A DNA stretch of 64,000 nt from an uncultured Rhodospirillales bacterium. Lineage in GTDB: Bacteria; Pseudomonadota; Alphaproteobacteria; Rhodospirillales; JABHCV01. The first letter of the stretch is position 1. Every line of letters begins with the position of its first letter. Position numbers and translations under genes: made by a program. Under the pieces are notes generated by a model. It did not search any database. It was given only the letters and a program-made list of their open reading frames with translations, and was not told where the DNA came from. This document shows, piece by piece, positions 48,261 to 60,086 of this stretch. The DNA is taken from positions 62,001 to 126,000 of the forward strand of contig CALKND010000005.1 of assembly GCA_938092065.1 (NCBI GenBank). Reading direction: 5' to 3'.

Positions 48261-49253
48261 ATGAGTGATCCCAGATTTAGTGTGGTCGGTATTGGTAATG
48301 CCATTGTTGACGTATTGGCCCATGTTGACGATCAGTTCATTATTGAAAACGATTTGATTAAGGGATCCATGAGCTTGGTCGACGAGGCTGAAGCGGAAAT
48401 TATATACTCAAAGATGGGACAAGGAGTTGAATGTTCAGGTGGCTCTGCTGCTAATACTATTGCCGCCCTTGCTTCGTTGGGGTCAAGTGTTGCTTTTATA
48501 GGTAAGGTAAAAGACGACCAGTTAGGCAAAGTGTTCCATCATGATATTACGTCGCTGGGTATTGCCTTTGAAACAACAGCCGACACGGACGGTCTTTCGA
48601 CGGCGCGTTGTATGATTCATGTTACACCCGATGCACAGCGTACCATGCAGACTTTTCTTGGTGCTTGCAGTAATCTTGGTCCGGACGATATCGATGAAGC
48701 CATCATTGCAGATTCTAGCGTTACTTATCTTGAAGGTTATCTTTGGGATCCTGATCTCGCTAAGCAGGCCTTTCGTAAGGCAGCGAAGATCGCAGAATCT
48801 GCTGGACGTATGGTATCACTTAGCCTGTCCGATCCGTTTTGTGTAGAGCGCCATAGAAGAGACTTCCTTGATCTTGTAAAAAATCACGTCAACATTCTTT
48901 TCGCAAATGAAGAAGAAATTATGTCGCTTTATCAGCTTAAAGATTTTGATGCTTCTATGGAGGCCGTGCATGCTGATTGCGATGTTGCTGTCATAACCCG
49001 CGGTGAAAAAGGCTCTGTTGCTGTTCGTGGTGATCAAGTTCACATTGTTAAAGCAGAGCCAGTGACAAAGGTTGTTGATACGACTGGTGCTGGAGATGCA
49101 TACGCAGCAGGTTTTCTGTATGGCCTAACAACAAATCAACCCCTCAATATGTGCGCTCGTTTGGGGGGAATCTGCTCGGCAGAGATTATTAGCCATGTTG
49201 GTGCACGTCCGGGCGTCTCCCTGAAAAACCTTGTAGAAGAGAAAATTAAATAA
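48261..49253 (+). CDS. adenosine kinase, PfkB family
   Basis: Phosphorylates adenosine (or a related nucleoside/sugar) in the cytosol. The 330-residue product has SGGSAANTIAALASLG, the family's N-terminal glycine signature, and the C-terminal VDTTGAGDAYAAGFLYGL with catalytic Asp279. The closest type by segment pattern (GNAIVDVLAHVDDQFI, LGACSNLGPDDID) is alphaproteobacterial adenosine kinase-like proteins; substrate choice within PfkB kinases cannot be settled here. typA begins right at its stop codon. Confidence 0.9.
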   Translation: MSDPRFSVVGIGNAIVDVLAHVDDQFIIENDLIKGSMSLVDEAEAEIIYSKMGQGVECSGGSAANTIAALASLGSSVAFIGKVKDDQLGKVFHHDITSLGIAFETTADTDGLSTARCMIHVTPDAQRTMQTFLGACSNLGPDDIDEAIIADSSVTYLEGYLWDPDLAKQAFRKAAKIAESAGRMVSLSLSDPFCVERHRRDFLDLVKNHVNILFANEEEIMSLYQLKDFDASMEAVHADCDVAVITRGEKGSVAVRGDQVHIVKAEPVTKVVDTTGAGDAYAAGFLYGLTTNQPLNMCARLGGICSAEIISHVGARPGVSLKNLVEEKIK

Positions 49254-51080
49254 ATGGAACTCCGTAACATTGCCATCATCGCCCACGTTGATCATGGGAA
49301 GACCACGCTTGTAGATACTTTAATGCAACAGTCTGGTGCCTTTCGAGAAAATCAAAAAGTCGCAGAACGGGTTATGGATTCTGGCGATCTCGAACGTGAG
49401 CGCGGCATTACTATTTTGGCCAAATGCACTTCTGTTGAATGGAAGGGTGTGCGAATTAATATTGTAGATACTCCTGGTCACGCGGATTTTGGTGGGGAGG
49501 TCGAACGCATTCTATCTATGGTTGATGGGGTTTTATTGCTTGTTGACGCAGCTGAAGGGCCCATGCCACAAACAAAATTTGTTACGGCTAAGGCCCTGAA
49601 GTTAGGTCTCAAACCTGTCGTAGTTATTAACAAGGTTGATCGTCCTGATGGACGCCCTTACGAAGTTCAAGACGAGGTTTTTGATCTGTTCACTGCTTTG
49701 GAAGCCAATGATAAACAGTTGGACTTTCCAACTATCTTTGCTTCTGCAAAAAATGGGTGGGCGGCTATGGAACCGGACGGCGCTCAGGAAAATATGCACG
49801 ACATTTTTGATCATATTTTAAGCCATGTTCCAGAGCCTGAAATTGATATGACTTCTCCGTTTTCTATGTTGGCAACGACACTGGAGTCCGATCCATTTTT
49901 GGGTCGAATACTGACCGGACGAATTCAGTCGGGCTCGATAAAGGCTAATGACCATATTCATGCCTTAGATCGTAACGGTAAAGAGGTCGACCAGGGCCGT
50001 GCTACGAAACTGCTGGCTTTTCGAGATGTTCGACGCGAGCCGATTAATGAGGCATCCTCCGGTGACCTTATTGCTATTGCTGGACTGACCAAGGCCACTG
50101 TTGCTGATACAATTTGTGCACAGGAGGTGATCGAGCCCTTAAAGGCAGACCCAGTTGATCCGCCGACACTGGCAATGACATTTTCTATCAATTCATCTCC
50201 AATGGCAGGACAGGAAGGCTCGAAAGTGACGTCACGCATGATTCGCGATCGCTTAATGTCTGAAGCTGAGGGTAATGTTGCTATAAAGGTTAATGCCTCT
50301 GGCAACACTGATGCCTTTGAAGTGGCCGGGCGTGGTGAATTGCAACTGGGAGTTTTAATTGAACAGATGCGACGTGAAGGCTTTGAGCTTTCTATTTCAC
50401 GCCCGCGGGTGATCTTTCAAGAAGATCCTGAAACTGGCAAAACCCTTGAGCCCTACGAAGATGTCCAGATTGACGTTGATGAAGAATTTTCTGGTATCGT
50501 CGTTGAGGCAATCTCGGTTCGCAAGGGCAAGATGACGGAAATGCATCCCTCAGGCGGTGGTAAGGTACGGTTGTCATTCCTTGCGCCAGCCCGGGGCCTG
50601 ATTGGTTATCACGGTGAATTCCTGACTGAGACCCGCGGTACTGGAGTTATGAGTAGAACTTATAACAGTTATGGTTCACATGCCGGTACAATTACTGGTC
50701 GGCGTAACGGCGTATTAGTTTCAAACGCACCGGGTAAGACCGTCGCTTACGCTCTATCAAATCTTGAGGGTCGTGGCTTCATGTTTATCTCCTCTGGCGT
50801 ACCTGTATATGAAGGAATGATAATAGGTGAACATTCAAAGTCAGGCGATCTTGAAGTTAATCCCATGAAGGGCAAGCAATTGACCAACGTGCGGGCATCC
50901 GGTACGGACGATGCTGTGCGCCTGACAACACCGCGCAGCATGAATTTGGAGGAAGCGATTGCTTATATAGATGATGATGAACTGGTTGAAGTAACGCCAG
51001 AAAATGTCCGTCTACGTAAAACCCATCTGGATCCTCACGAACGTAAACGGGTCGAACGTGGTCGCGAGAAACGCGGTTAG
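49254..51080 (+). CDS. typA: ribosome-associated GTPase TypA/BipA
   Basis: Translational GTPase that acts in ribosome assembly and stress. The 608-residue product has G1 AHVDHGKTT (10-18), G2 RGITI, G3 DTPGH and G4 NKVD, then EF-G-like domains III and V and the TypA C-terminal domain ([29 protein letters not shown]). The ATG follows the adenosine kinase stop without a gap, so the two may be translated in series. Confidence 0.98.
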   Translation: MELRNIAIIAHVDHGKTTLVDTLMQQSGAFRENQKVAERVMDSGDLERERGITILAKCTSVEWKGVRINIVDTPGHADFGGEVERILSMVDGVLLLVDAAEGPMPQTKFVTAKALKLGLKPVVVINKVDRPDGRPYEVQDEVFDLFTALEANDKQLDFPTIFASAKNGWAAMEPDGAQENMHDIFDHILSHVPEPEIDMTSPFSMLATTLESDPFLGRILTGRIQSGSIKANDHIHALDRNGKEVDQGRATKLLAFRDVRREPINEASSGDLIAIAGLTKATVADTICAQEVIEPLKADPVDPPTLAMTFSINSSPMAGQEGSKVTSRMIRDRLMSEAEGNVAIKVNASGNTDAFEVAGRGELQLGVLIEQMRREGFELSISRPRVIFQEDPETGKTLEPYEDVQIDVDEEFSGIVVEAISVRKGKMTEMHPSGGGKVRLSFLAPARGLIGYHGEFLTETRGTGVMSRTYNSYGSHAGTITGRRNGVLVSNAPGKTVAYALSNLEGRGFMFISSGVPVYEGMIIGEHSKSGDLEVNPMKGKQLTNVRASGTDDAVRLTTPRSMNLEEAIAYIDDDELVEVTPENVRLRKTHLDPHERKRVERGREKRG

Positions 51081-51194
51081 GTGGAAAAGGTTTCCCCCGT
51101 GGACCGTCGTGGTGATAATGGCAAACTACTAAATTTTAAATAAGTTAACTGATGCACCCCTTGCCCCACGTCTCCGCTACACGTAAAAAGAGCT

Positions 51195-52409
51195 ATGAGA
51201 GACACGTCCAAATTAAAGACCTCAAAATCTAGCACTTTTTTTGTTAGCAATCCATTCTGGCGGATGCTGCCTGCTGGTATGCGTCGTCGCTGGTGGTTGT
51301 TCAGGTTTTTTGATTTAGTTGCCAAATATATACCAATCTTTCGTATGCGTCGTGGTGTGTTGGTTGTTCGCATGGACGGTATAGGTGATATGGTTCTTTT
51401 TAGGACGTCCCTAGATCACTATGGAGAAGTCTTCGGGGTGGAAAAGTCCGAGATTACTGTCCTTGGCTGTGATAGCTGGGGCTCCATCACAGATGAGGTC
51501 TTTAAGGATTATAATATCCTGACCATTAATGAACATAGTTTTGCACGCTGGCCGATTTACAGATTCTGGGTGTCTTTGAAGGTGCGAGCTGTTAATCCGG
51601 CTATCAGTGTTTGTGACTCCTATTTAAGGCGTGCTTTAATGGCAGATAGTTTGATGTGGATATCCGGTGCTCCGCGCATGGTGTCATCCTTGCCCTTCAT
51701 AAGTGAAGGCACCCGCGCAGAGTATCAATATTACCTTTCTCAAATAGATGAGATTATCCCAACAGGCGAATACCCCACCCACGAGGCATTGCGACATTTT
51801 AATTTTCTCTCTAATGTCGCCGGGCGTCAAATTAAAGCTGAGGCACCAAAAATTTCATGGCGTCATACACTGCCGTCGTCAGATCTTGTGCCTCGTGGTG
51901 TTCCTTATGTGGTGCTTAACCCAGGTTCCAATGAATTTGGCCGACGTTGGCCTCTAGCTAAATATCAGAAATTGGCCAAAAAACTTACTCAGAAAGGTCT
52001 GCTCGTTATTTTTGTTGGTGGTGTAAGCGAGCGTCCGGGTGATATTCAAGAGAGTGATGGGCAAATAATCGATCTGATTGGACAAACAAGCCTTGAGCAA
52101 TTGCTTGATCTTATGAATCATGCCCAATTGGTGGTCAGTAACGATACCGGCCCAGCCCATCTCTCTATTGCTATTTCTACCCCAACTCTAGTTATTATTG
52201 GTGGAGGACATTTTGGTTGTTTCGTTCCTTACCCAGAAGAAATTCGACCTATTAATGCGCGTTTTGTTTATCATCGTATGGACTGTTATCATTGTTTTTG
52301 GAATTGTCCGAAGCGCGCAAGCAAGTACGATGTGTTCCCCTGTGTTGAAGCGGTAAATATCGATGAGGTCTGGCGAGCATCCCAACAGCTGTTGGCTCTT
52401 TCAGAATGA
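51195..52409 (+). CDS. GT9-family glycosyltransferase (heptosyltransferase-like) 1
   Basis: A 404-residue glycosyltransferase of family 9, related to LPS heptosyltransferases. It shows the N-terminal GVLVVRMDGIGDMVLFRTSL, the C-terminal PGSNEFGRRWPLAKYQKLAKKL, LVVSNDTGPAHLSIAISTPTLVIIGG, and a terminal cysteine group MDCYHCFWNCPKRASKYDVFPC. The acceptor and donor are unknown. The stop overlaps the next gene's ATG by 4 bp (ATGA). Confidence 0.87.
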   Translation: MRDTSKLKTSKSSTFFVSNPFWRMLPAGMRRRWWLFRFFDLVAKYIPIFRMRRGVLVVRMDGIGDMVLFRTSLDHYGEVFGVEKSEITVLGCDSWGSITDEVFKDYNILTINEHSFARWPIYRFWVSLKVRAVNPAISVCDSYLRRALMADSLMWISGAPRMVSSLPFISEGTRAEYQYYLSQIDEIIPTGEYPTHEALRHFNFLSNVAGRQIKAEAPKISWRHTLPSSDLVPRGVPYVVLNPGSNEFGRRWPLAKYQKLAKKLTQKGLLVIFVGGVSERPGDIQESDGQIIDLIGQTSLEQLLDLMNHAQLVVSNDTGPAHLSIAISTPTLVIIGGGHFGCFVPYPEEIRPINARFVYHRMDCYHCFWNCPKRASKYDVFPCVEAVNIDEVWRASQQLLALSE

Positions 52410-53743
52410 ACAGCTGGGTTCAGGCTTCCAAAATTTATCTGGAACGCCGGGTTCTGGTTATTTTGTTACTTGGCTTTTCAAGTGGCCTTCCTTTGTTGCT
52501 TGTTTTTCAGACCTTGTCGGCTTGGCTTAAGGAATCAGAAATTTCTTTGACTATGATTGGCTGGTTCTCGTTAGCTAGCGCTGCGTATGCCTTGAAGTTT
52601 TTATGGGCACCACTGGTTGATAAGATGCCTATACCTTTTTTTTCGCGATTTTTTGGGCAACGCCGCGCTTGGATGATTTTTTCGCAGGGCTTAATTGCAT
52701 TTTCTATGTTGGGACTTGGCCATGCTGACCCTGCCTCGGACATTTGGTTAGTTGCAATGTGGGCGGTGGCTCTTGCGTTTTCCTCTGCGACACAGGACAT
52801 CGCTGTAGATGCCTACCGAATTGAAAGTCTTGACGAGGACCAAATGGGGGCAGGTTCAGCGAACTATGTTTTGGGCTATCGTATTGCCATGCTGACCGCT
52901 GGGGCTGGAGCTTTATTTATTGCTGATGTGTGGAGCTGGTACGCTGCTTATGCTTCGATGGCAATTTTGATGAGCGTTGGTATGATAACTGTGTTGTTTA
53001 GCCCAGAACCGGAACGTAGTCCTACCAAGGAAACGGCAGCGCGTGAGCATAAAGTTTTCGCCTTCATCGGTCAGTATAAACATCTACCATTTTTTCTCCG
53101 TTTGGCTATACCAAGAATTTATGAAGCAGTAGTCTGCCCCTTTGCCGATTTTATGAGTCGCCCCCATTGGCTTATGATCTTATTGTTTGTTGCCCTTTAC
53201 AAGTACGGTGAGGCATTGCTCGGTATTATGGCTAACCCGTTTTATTTGGATTTGGGTTTTTCAAAGTCTGAAATTGCTGCCGTATCTAAGGGCTACGGAC
53301 TGACAATGACGTTAGTAGGCGGCTATCTTGGCGGGATCATGGTAGCTCGTTACGGCATCATGAAGGCTTTATTGTATGCTGGTGTAATGCAATGTTTGGC
53401 TAACTTGGCTTTTGCTGCTCAAGCGCTGATTGGTTACTCCATTCCTATGCTGGCCATAACTATAAGTATAGAAAACCTTACTGCGGGCATGGCTACAACA
53501 GCCTTTATTGCCTATTTATCCTCCTTGTGCAATATCGCCTACACTGCCACTCAGTTTGCCCTGTTTACCTCACTAATGAATGTGACACGTACGGTTTTTG
53601 CTTCGGGCGGTGGCTGGCTTGCGGATCATATGGACTGGAGCCTCTATTTTTTGCTGACGACTTTTGCCGCCATACCGGGGTTAATTATATTGGTTTGGCT
53701 GATCAAACGTCTTCCTGCCCAAGAGAGATCCGTAGGGACTTAG
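52406..53743 (+). CDS. ampG: AmpG-type MFS muropeptide permease
   Basis: A 445-residue 12-helix major facilitator transporter of the AmpG type, which imports anhydro-muropeptides for cell-wall recycling. Signatures are VILLLGFSSGLPLLLVFQTLSAWLKE, LVDKMPIPFF and AVALAFSSATQDIAVDAYRIE, with LTAGMATTAFIAYLSSLCNIAYTATQFALFTSLM in the second half. It is coupled to a GT9 gene upstream, and its 3' end overlaps the convergent GT9 gene by 41 bp. Together with mltA it suggests wall recycling. Confidence 0.9.
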   Translation: MNSWVQASKIYLERRVLVILLLGFSSGLPLLLVFQTLSAWLKESEISLTMIGWFSLASAAYALKFLWAPLVDKMPIPFFSRFFGQRRAWMIFSQGLIAFSMLGLGHADPASDIWLVAMWAVALAFSSATQDIAVDAYRIESLDEDQMGAGSANYVLGYRIAMLTAGAGALFIADVWSWYAAYASMAILMSVGMITVLFSPEPERSPTKETAAREHKVFAFIGQYKHLPFFLRLAIPRIYEAVVCPFADFMSRPHWLMILLFVALYKYGEALLGIMANPFYLDLGFSKSEIAAVSKGYGLTMTLVGGYLGGIMVARYGIMKALLYAGVMQCLANLAFAAQALIGYSIPMLAITISIENLTAGMATTAFIAYLSSLCNIAYTATQFALFTSLMNVTRTVFASGGGWLADHMDWSLYFLLTTFAAIPGLIILVWLIKRLPAQERSVGT

Positions 53744-54719
53744 CAACGGCGTCATAAGGAATAAATTTCATTTCGCGTCCACCGAAGGATTTTGCTTCAA
53801 TAATGGTTATATTTTCGCCCATAGGCGTAAATTTTTCAGGAACGGTTGGCCCAAATAACGAGACCAGTGGATTGCCTCCTATGGCAATCATATGGCCTAC
53901 CCCCGAATCATTGGATACGGAAGCACTCATACGCTCAGCAAGGGCGATAGTGTAAAGGGGGTCAAAGTTGTTATCTTTAATTTGAAGAGGAAATAATGCT
54001 GACGGAATTTGTGCTTTTATAGGCGCCATCCATTTTGGTTCCTGAGGTCCCAAAAAAAACACTGGAATACGCTCTTGCTCAACTTCAGCCTCGGCCAAAC
54101 GGATAAAATTTTTTAAATCCCAACACTTAGGCTTGCCGCCACTCCCTGGGGCAAAACCAATATAGTTTTTACCAAAAGGTAAAAGCTCAAGGGCATCAGT
54201 CCGATAATTCTTGCTAATATCAAGGCTGAGGCTCTTAGGTGTCTGGAATTTTTGGCCACTAGCTAACTCCAAAAGATCAAGCAACTGCCGCTGCATGGAT
54301 TTAGGAAATTTGTAGCCTTTGGGTGCTTTTACTGAGGACAGTAAAAACCTCCCAGCAGGGGATACGAAAGTTTTGTGGGGAATACGCCACAGCGAGAATG
54401 AAGCCCATAGGATCTTTTGGCTGTCAATAATCAGATCAAATTTGCTACTGCCAAGGGGTCTCTTGAGTAATTCAGATGGGTGCAAACCAATGCTGGCGTG
54501 CTCTATAACTTCATTGAGTAGACCTTCGACAACGGGGGCAAGACATGAGGCATAAACGCTTGTGTCTTTACCTGCTAGCCATGTTATGTGGGCATCTGGA
54601 AAGGCTTGGCGCAGGCCACGCACAAAAGGAAGTTTTAAAAGACCGTCGCCGACCCGATCAAGGCCGACATAGACAAGGACGCTTTTGGGCTGGACCCGTT
54701 TCAAGTATTGTTTCTCCAC
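53703..54719 (-). CDS. GT9-family glycosyltransferase (heptosyltransferase-like) 2
   Basis: A 338-residue family 9 glycosyltransferase, opening with SVLVYVGLDRVGDGLLKLPFVRGLRQAFPDAHITWLAG from a GTG start. The C-terminal half has FAPGSGGKPKCWDLKNFIRL, VSNDSGVGHMIAIGGNPLVSLFGPT and TPMGENITI, the sugar-nucleotide pocket. It points against the first GT9-AmpG pair. Substrate unknown; LPS core or another surface glycan is a fair inference. Confidence 0.86.
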   Translation of the reverse strand: MEKQYLKRVQPKSVLVYVGLDRVGDGLLKLPFVRGLRQAFPDAHITWLAGKDTSVYASCLAPVVEGLLNEVIEHASIGLHPSELLKRPLGSSKFDLIIDSQKILWASFSLWRIPHKTFVSPAGRFLLSSVKAPKGYKFPKSMQRQLLDLLELASGQKFQTPKSLSLDISKNYRTDALELLPFGKNYIGFAPGSGGKPKCWDLKNFIRLAEAEVEQERIPVFFLGPQEPKWMAPIKAQIPSALFPLQIKDNNFDPLYTIALAERMSASVSNDSGVGHMIAIGGNPLVSLFGPTVPEKFTPMGENITIIEAKSFGGREMKFIPYDAVAKSLRISLGQEDV

Positions 54720-54944
54720 AAATTGGAAAGCTCTTATTTGATATCATATTTGTATTGGTTGACCAACTCTAAGCAATGTAGACCAGATTTCACTTTCAGA
54801 TTTGTTGCCACTTTCAAATATAGGCCTCCAAGTAAAATCATCTAGACCCAGATTTTATAAAAAGAATGTGGGATTTAAACGAAGGCTTTAAATAAATTTT
54901 TGGTTAGGGATTATGTGAGTGCTTTTAAAATAATTTGAAAAGTG

Positions 54945-57245
54945 TCACATAGCTTCATGAGCAGTCAAGGCAGCCATGTTTACTATGTCCGAAACAGTAG
55001 CCCCCATGGGAACTATCTGGGCTGGTTTAGACAAGCCTTGGAGCAAGGGACCTATTACTGTGCCGCCGCCAAGTTCATGTAGCAGGTTGGTGGCAATCTG
55101 TGATGAGTGCAAGCCAGGCATGATCAGTATATTGGCTGGGGCAGACAGGCGGCAAAATGGGTAAAGAGCTAATAATTCTGAATTCAGGGCCACATCAACA
55201 CCCATTTCTCCATCGTACTCAAAGGAAACCTTACGCTCATCAAGAACTAAAACAGCGTCACGTGTAAGTTGTGAGCGTTCAAGCATGGGATTGCCAAAAT
55301 TAGAAAATGATAATAAGGCGACCCTTGGCTCATGGCCCATGCGCGTGGCGACAGAGGCGGCCTGAATAGCAAAGTCGGCAAGTTGTTCGGGTTTTGGCAA
55401 TTCATGGACTGCGGTATCTGCAACGAATAATGTGCGGTTACGCGTTAGCAACAGCGACAGTCCAAAAACATGTTCGTTAGGCAAGGGGTCCAGGACGCGG
55501 TTTATTTCTTCTAAGGCCACGTAGTAGTTTCTGGTAAGGCCTGTTAGCATGGCGTCTGCGTCGCCCAAAGCAACCATACAGGCTGCGAACAAGTTACGCT
55601 CTTGGTTGACCATGCGCTGGCAATCTCGATAGAGCGCACCTTTACGTTGTAGACGTTTATACAAGAATTTGGTGTATTCTTTATTGGACGTACTTTTTTT
55701 GGCGTTATGTATCTCAAGTCCGTCTATTAACGGTAGGCCTAGGAACTCCATTGTCTCACGAACTTTTTCTTCGCGGCCTAGCAGGATTGGGATGCCATAG
55801 CCCGCGTTGTAGAACGAAACAGCGGCGCGAATACTTTTTTCCTCTTCGCCCTCAGCAAAAACAATTCGCTGGGGATGTTTGCGCACCTCTTCAAAAATAG
55901 CCTGCAGGCTGGCTGCTGTTGGGTCAAGGCGGGCAGAAAGTTCGTTGCCATAGGCCTCCACGTCGATAATAGGATGACGCGCAACACCTGAGTCCATGGC
56001 AGCCTTTGCAACGGCTTTAGCGACAGCCGTAATCAGGCGTGGATCAAATGGTGCCGGAATTATATATTCAGGTCCGTATTTAAGGGTTTGGCCTGCGTAA
56101 GCTGCACCGACTTCATCAGGCACGTCTTCGCGAGCCAGCTCTGCAATGGCGTGGGCGGCGGCAATTTTCATCTCATCGTTAATAGTTGAGGCACGAACAT
56201 CCAAAGCACCACGGAAGATGTAGGGAAAGCCTAGTACATTGTTGACCTGATTAGGATAGTCTGAACGTCCAGTGGCAATTAAAACGTCTGATCTTATAGC
56301 TTTCACTGTTTCTGGAAGAATTTCAGGATCTGGATTAGCCATAGCGAAGATGATCGGTTTTTCTGACATCGAGAGAACCATTTGAGGGCTTAAGGCATCT
56401 TTGATGGAGAGGCCTAAGAAAATATCTGCGCCAACCATCGCGTCTTGGAGTGTGCGTGTCTCAGTTTCTATTGCGTGGGCAGACTTCCACTGGTTCATAC
56501 CTTCCTCGCGGCCTTGATAAAGGACACCCTTGGAATCGCACATTGTTACATTTTCGTGGGGCATACCCATTTTTTTAATCAGTTCAACACATGCAATGGA
56601 CGCTGCCCCAGCGCCATTGGCTACTAGCCTAGTTTTTTTTATATCGCGATTTGTCAGGTCTAGAGCGTTAATCAAAGCGGCAGCCGTAATAATGGCAGTG
56701 CCGTGTTGGTCATCGTGAAATACCGGAATGTCCATAATCTCGCGCAACTCTTGCTCAATGATGAAACATTCAGGAGCTTTAATGTCTTCTAAATTGATTC
56801 CCCCAAAAGTAGCGCCTAAATATTTGACACAGTTAATAAATTCATCCACTTTTTGAGTATCAACTTCCAGATCGATACCGTCTACGTCAGCAAAGCGTTT
56901 AAATAGTACAGCCTTTCCTTCCATTACAGGTTTAGACGCGAGTGCGCCTAAATTTCCTAGGCCAAGCACTGCGGATCCGTTAGAAATAATCGCGACCAGA
57001 TTACCCTTGGCGGTATAGTCATAAGCAAGTGAAGGGTTGCGCTTGATCTCAAGGCATGGAGCTGCTACGCCCGGTGAGTAAGCTAGCGACAGATCGCGCT
57101 GGGACGTCAGCGGCTTTGTCGCTCGAATTTCTAGCTTGCCAGGCCGGCCACTTGCGTGGAATTTTAGGGCTTCTACATCGGAGATGTCGTGTTTTTCATT
57201 GTCCACGTTTGTCATTTCCTTAGAGTCTTGAGGTGTAAACTCCAT
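54945..57245 (-). CDS. maeB: NADP-dependent malic enzyme (with phosphotransacetylase-like domain)
   Basis: Decarboxylates malate to pyruvate, making NADPH. The 766-residue MaeB type has the malic domain to about residue 430 ([57 protein letters not shown], and the NAD domain [16 protein letters not shown]) and a C-terminal phosphate acetyltransferase-like domain ([32 protein letters not shown]). Such domains often act as regulatory acetyl-CoA sites. ATG 57245 or 57215 could be the start; neither has a strong ribosome site. Confidence 0.97.
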   Translation of the reverse strand: MEFTPQDSKEMTNVDNEKHDISDVEALKFHASGRPGKLEIRATKPLTSQRDLSLAYSPGVAAPCLEIKRNPSLAYDYTAKGNLVAIISNGSAVLGLGNLGALASKPVMEGKAVLFKRFADVDGIDLEVDTQKVDEFINCVKYLGATFGGINLEDIKAPECFIIEQELREIMDIPVFHDDQHGTAIITAAALINALDLTNRDIKKTRLVANGAGAASIACVELIKKMGMPHENVTMCDSKGVLYQGREEGMNQWKSAHAIETETRTLQDAMVGADIFLGLSIKDALSPQMVLSMSEKPIIFAMANPDPEILPETVKAIRSDVLIATGRSDYPNQVNNVLGFPYIFRGALDVRASTINDEMKIAAAHAIAELAREDVPDEVGAAYAGQTLKYGPEYIIPAPFDPRLITAVAKAVAKAAMDSGVARHPIIDVEAYGNELSARLDPTAASLQAIFEEVRKHPQRIVFAEGEEEKSIRAAVSFYNAGYGIPILLGREEKVRETMEFLGLPLIDGLEIHNAKKSTSNKEYTKFLYKRLQRKGALYRDCQRMVNQERNLFAACMVALGDADAMLTGLTRNYYVALEEINRVLDPLPNEHVFGLSLLLTRNRTLFVADTAVHELPKPEQLADFAIQAASVATRMGHEPRVALLSFSNFGNPMLERSQLTRDAVLVLDERKVSFEYDGEMGVDVALNSELLALYPFCRLSAPANILIMPGLHSSQIATNLLHELGGGTVIGPLLQGLSKPAQIVPMGATVSDIVNMAALTAHEAM

Positions 57246-57336
57246 TGTGCATAAGGGTGCTATGATTCCTAGCCTTAAAGAATAAAATCACTTAGTTTCC
57301 ATTATGACAACATGTGCTCAATAGTAAAAGCTCTGG

Positions 57337-60084
57337 ATGGAACTCGTGTCCAAAGGTGATGCCCAAAGAAATATAACTGAGCAGCGTCAGGCTGTTCAGT
57401 TAGTATCTGATAAAAAACCCTACATAGCGTCAAAAAAAGACGGTGTGACGCCAATGATGTTGCAGTTTCTTCAAATCAAGGCGGAACACCCAGAAGCTGT
57501 ATTGTTTTATCGCATGGGTGACTTTTACGAACTTTTCTTCGATGATGCGATTCAGGCTGCTGCAATCCTTGATATTACTCTAACGAAGCGTGGCAAACAT
57601 CTGGGTGAGGATATTCCAATGTGTGGCGTGCCTGTCCAAAATCATGAGGGTTATCTTCATAAATTGATATCAAGCGGCCTAAAGGTCGCGATTTGTGAGC
57701 AGGTGGAAGATTCGTCGGAAGCAAAAAAACGTGGCGCAAAGTCAATTGTTAAGCGTGCTGTCCAGCGCATAGTCACTCCTGGCACACTGGTTGAAGAAAA
57801 CTTACTTGATGCTCGAACCCATAACTATCTTGCGGCAGTTGCTGAAGCTGGTGGTAAACTGGGTCTAGCTTGGATTGAAATTTCTACAGGGGAATTTTTA
57901 ACCCAACCACTTGAAGCCGGTTTTCTCTCGACTGCTCTTGCGCGCATTAGTCCAGGCGAACTCCTCATATCTGATGTTTTGACTGGAAAACCAGAATTAT
58001 GTGAAATCCTCAACGAGTGGAGTGAGCAGTTATCTGTTCAACCGCAGACCCATTTTGACAGCGCTAACGGAGTGAGACGCTTGCAAGCACTTTACGGCGT
58101 TAAGATGCTTGCAGGTTTTGGTGATTTTGACCGTGCCGAATTGGCCGCTGCAGCCGCTTTGGTTGCTTATATTGAACTGACCCAGAAAGGACGTCTACCT
58201 CGTCTTTCTAGACCAAAGCGATTGACACTTAATCAGGTGATGGAAATTGATGCGGCGACCCGACGCAACTTGGAACTGACTGTGACTTTAAGTGGGGAGA
58301 ATAAAGGCTCATTGCTAAGCGTCATGGATAAAACTCTAAGTAGTTCGGGCGCTCGTTTGTTGGCGTCTCATCTTGCTGCACCTTTGCGTGACCCCGCCAA
58401 AATTGATGAGCGACTAGACATGGTCGAATTTTTCGTTGATAGCGAGCGTATATTAATGGACTCACGAAGCGCTCTAAAGCGTTGTCCTGACATTGAGCGT
58501 GCACTGTCACGCCTTAGTTTAGGACGTGGTGGGCCCCGCGACATAGGGGCAATTCGTGACGGTTTGCAGTTGGGTATGAATTTAAGTGCCATCCTTGAAG
58601 CCTTATCTCTTTCAAACGTGCCGCAGGGTATTGTTGTTGCTATTAAGGGGCTTGGGGATCATCGTGATCTAATTAAATATTTTTCAGAAGCTCTGGGGGC
58701 TGAGCTTCCGTTGTATGCTCGCGATGGTGGTTTCATAGCTCAGGGTTTTGCTCCAGAGTTAGATGAGGTTCGGTCCCTCAGGGACGAAAGTCGCCGCCTT
58801 ATAGTGGGCTTTCAAAACCGTTATGTTGATGAAACGGGTGTGGCTAATCTGAAGGTTAAACATAACAATATGCTGGGTTATTTTGTTGAGGTTCCAGCTA
58901 AGCAGGGAGAAAGAGTAGCTTCAGGCCATGGAGACAACTTTATTCATCGTCAGACCATGGCCAATGCGATGCGCTTTTCCACAGTGGAGCTTAGCGAGTT
59001 GGAACAAAAAATAGCCCATGCTGCTGACCAGGCATTGGCTATTGAGCTCTCCCTATTTGACAATTTGCTCAGTGAGGTAACGGTTAAATTTGAAAAAATT
59101 GCACTTGTAGCCACATCTCTAGCTCGCCTTGATGTGGCTTCGGCTCTTGCAGAACTCGCCCGCCAGCGACACTATGTACGGCCACGTATTGATGGTTCCA
59201 CGGCGTTTGATCTTAAGGGTGCGCGTCATCCGGTGGTTGAAGCTGCTCTTACCGAACAGGGTGAGCCGGCATTTGTGGCTAATGACTGCTGTCTTGGCGC
59301 TGGTGCGGATGATGGTGGTCGTTTGTGGCTTTTAACTGGCCCCAATATGGCAGGCAAAAGTACGTTCTTGCGGCAAAATGCCTTGATTGCTGTGATGGCC
59401 CAAATGGGTTCATACGTTCCCGCTGAAAGCGCCCATATTGGCACGGTGGACCAACTCTTTTCTCGTGTTGGCGCAGCAGATGATTTGGCTCGGGGGCGCT
59501 CCACTTTTATGGTAGAAATGGTCGAAACGGCGGCGATCCTCAATCAGGCAGGGCCACAAGCATTGGTCATTCTAGATGAAATAGGTCGTGGCACTGCCAC
59601 CTTCGATGGTTTATCGATTGCATGGGCTGTGATAGAAAATTTGCACGATGTCAATCAAAGTCGGGCTTTGTTTGCCACCCACTACCATGAATTGACGGCC
59701 CTTAGCTCACGCTTGGATCAGCTCGCATGCCACACAATGAAGATTAAAGAGTGGCAGGGTAGTGTAATCTTCTTGCATGAAGTTGGTCACGGTGCAGCAG
59801 ATCGTTCATACGGGATTCACGTTGCGGACTTGGCTGGATTACCAAAAGCAGTGGTCACTCGAGCGGAGGAAGTTCTCTATAACCTGGAAACTGGCGATCA
59901 ATCTTCAGCTCTGACTAAACTAGCTGATGATTTACCTTTGTTTCAAAGCACCACTGTGGTGCCTATAAAAACCAGAAGTCCGTCACTGGTAGATTTGGCT
60001 TTAGAGAAAATGCACCCAGACGAGTTAACTCCAAAAGAAGCTTTGGAAGCCCTTTATTCTCTCAAAGGTTTGTTGAAAGACTAG
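57337..60084 (+). CDS. mutS: DNA mismatch repair protein MutS
   Basis: Recognises mismatches and starts repair. The 915-residue protein has the N-terminal mismatch-binding domain with the Phe-x-Glu region ([18 protein letters not shown]), the lever and clamp, the Walker [11 protein letters not shown] (near 668-676), [22 protein letters not shown], and Walker [18 protein letters not shown], with [10 protein letters not shown] as the signature. About 40 residues precede the usual start, and an ATG near residue 40 could serve. It is followed 2 bp later by glnD. Confidence 0.98.
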   Translation: MELVSKGDAQRNITEQRQAVQLVSDKKPYIASKKDGVTPMMLQFLQIKAEHPEAVLFYRMGDFYELFFDDAIQAAAILDITLTKRGKHLGEDIPMCGVPVQNHEGYLHKLISSGLKVAICEQVEDSSEAKKRGAKSIVKRAVQRIVTPGTLVEENLLDARTHNYLAAVAEAGGKLGLAWIEISTGEFLTQPLEAGFLSTALARISPGELLISDVLTGKPELCEILNEWSEQLSVQPQTHFDSANGVRRLQALYGVKMLAGFGDFDRAELAAAAALVAYIELTQKGRLPRLSRPKRLTLNQVMEIDAATRRNLELTVTLSGENKGSLLSVMDKTLSSSGARLLASHLAAPLRDPAKIDERLDMVEFFVDSERILMDSRSALKRCPDIERALSRLSLGRGGPRDIGAIRDGLQLGMNLSAILEALSLSNVPQGIVVAIKGLGDHRDLIKYFSEALGAELPLYARDGGFIAQGFAPELDEVRSLRDESRRLIVGFQNRYVDETGVANLKVKHNNMLGYFVEVPAKQGERVASGHGDNFIHRQTMANAMRFSTVELSELEQKIAHAADQALAIELSLFDNLLSEVTVKFEKIALVATSLARLDVASALAELARQRHYVRPRIDGSTAFDLKGARHPVVEAALTEQGEPAFVANDCCLGAGADDGGRLWLLTGPNMAGKSTFLRQNALIAVMAQMGSYVPAESAHIGTVDQLFSRVGAADDLARGRSTFMVEMVETAAILNQAGPQALVILDEIGRGTATFDGLSIAWAVIENLHDVNQSRALFATHYHELTALSSRLDQLACHTMKIKEWQGSVIFLHEVGHGAADRSYGIHVADLAGLPKAVVTRAEEVLYNLETGDQSSALTKLADDLPLFQSTTVVPIKTRSPSLVDLALEKMHPDELTPKEALEALYSLKGLLKD

Positions 60085-60086
60085 TT

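Noticed and set aside
51077-51373. 98-codon minus-strand frame at the typA-GT9 junction
   Set aside because: It overlaps the N-terminus of the clear GT9 protein and has no family features.
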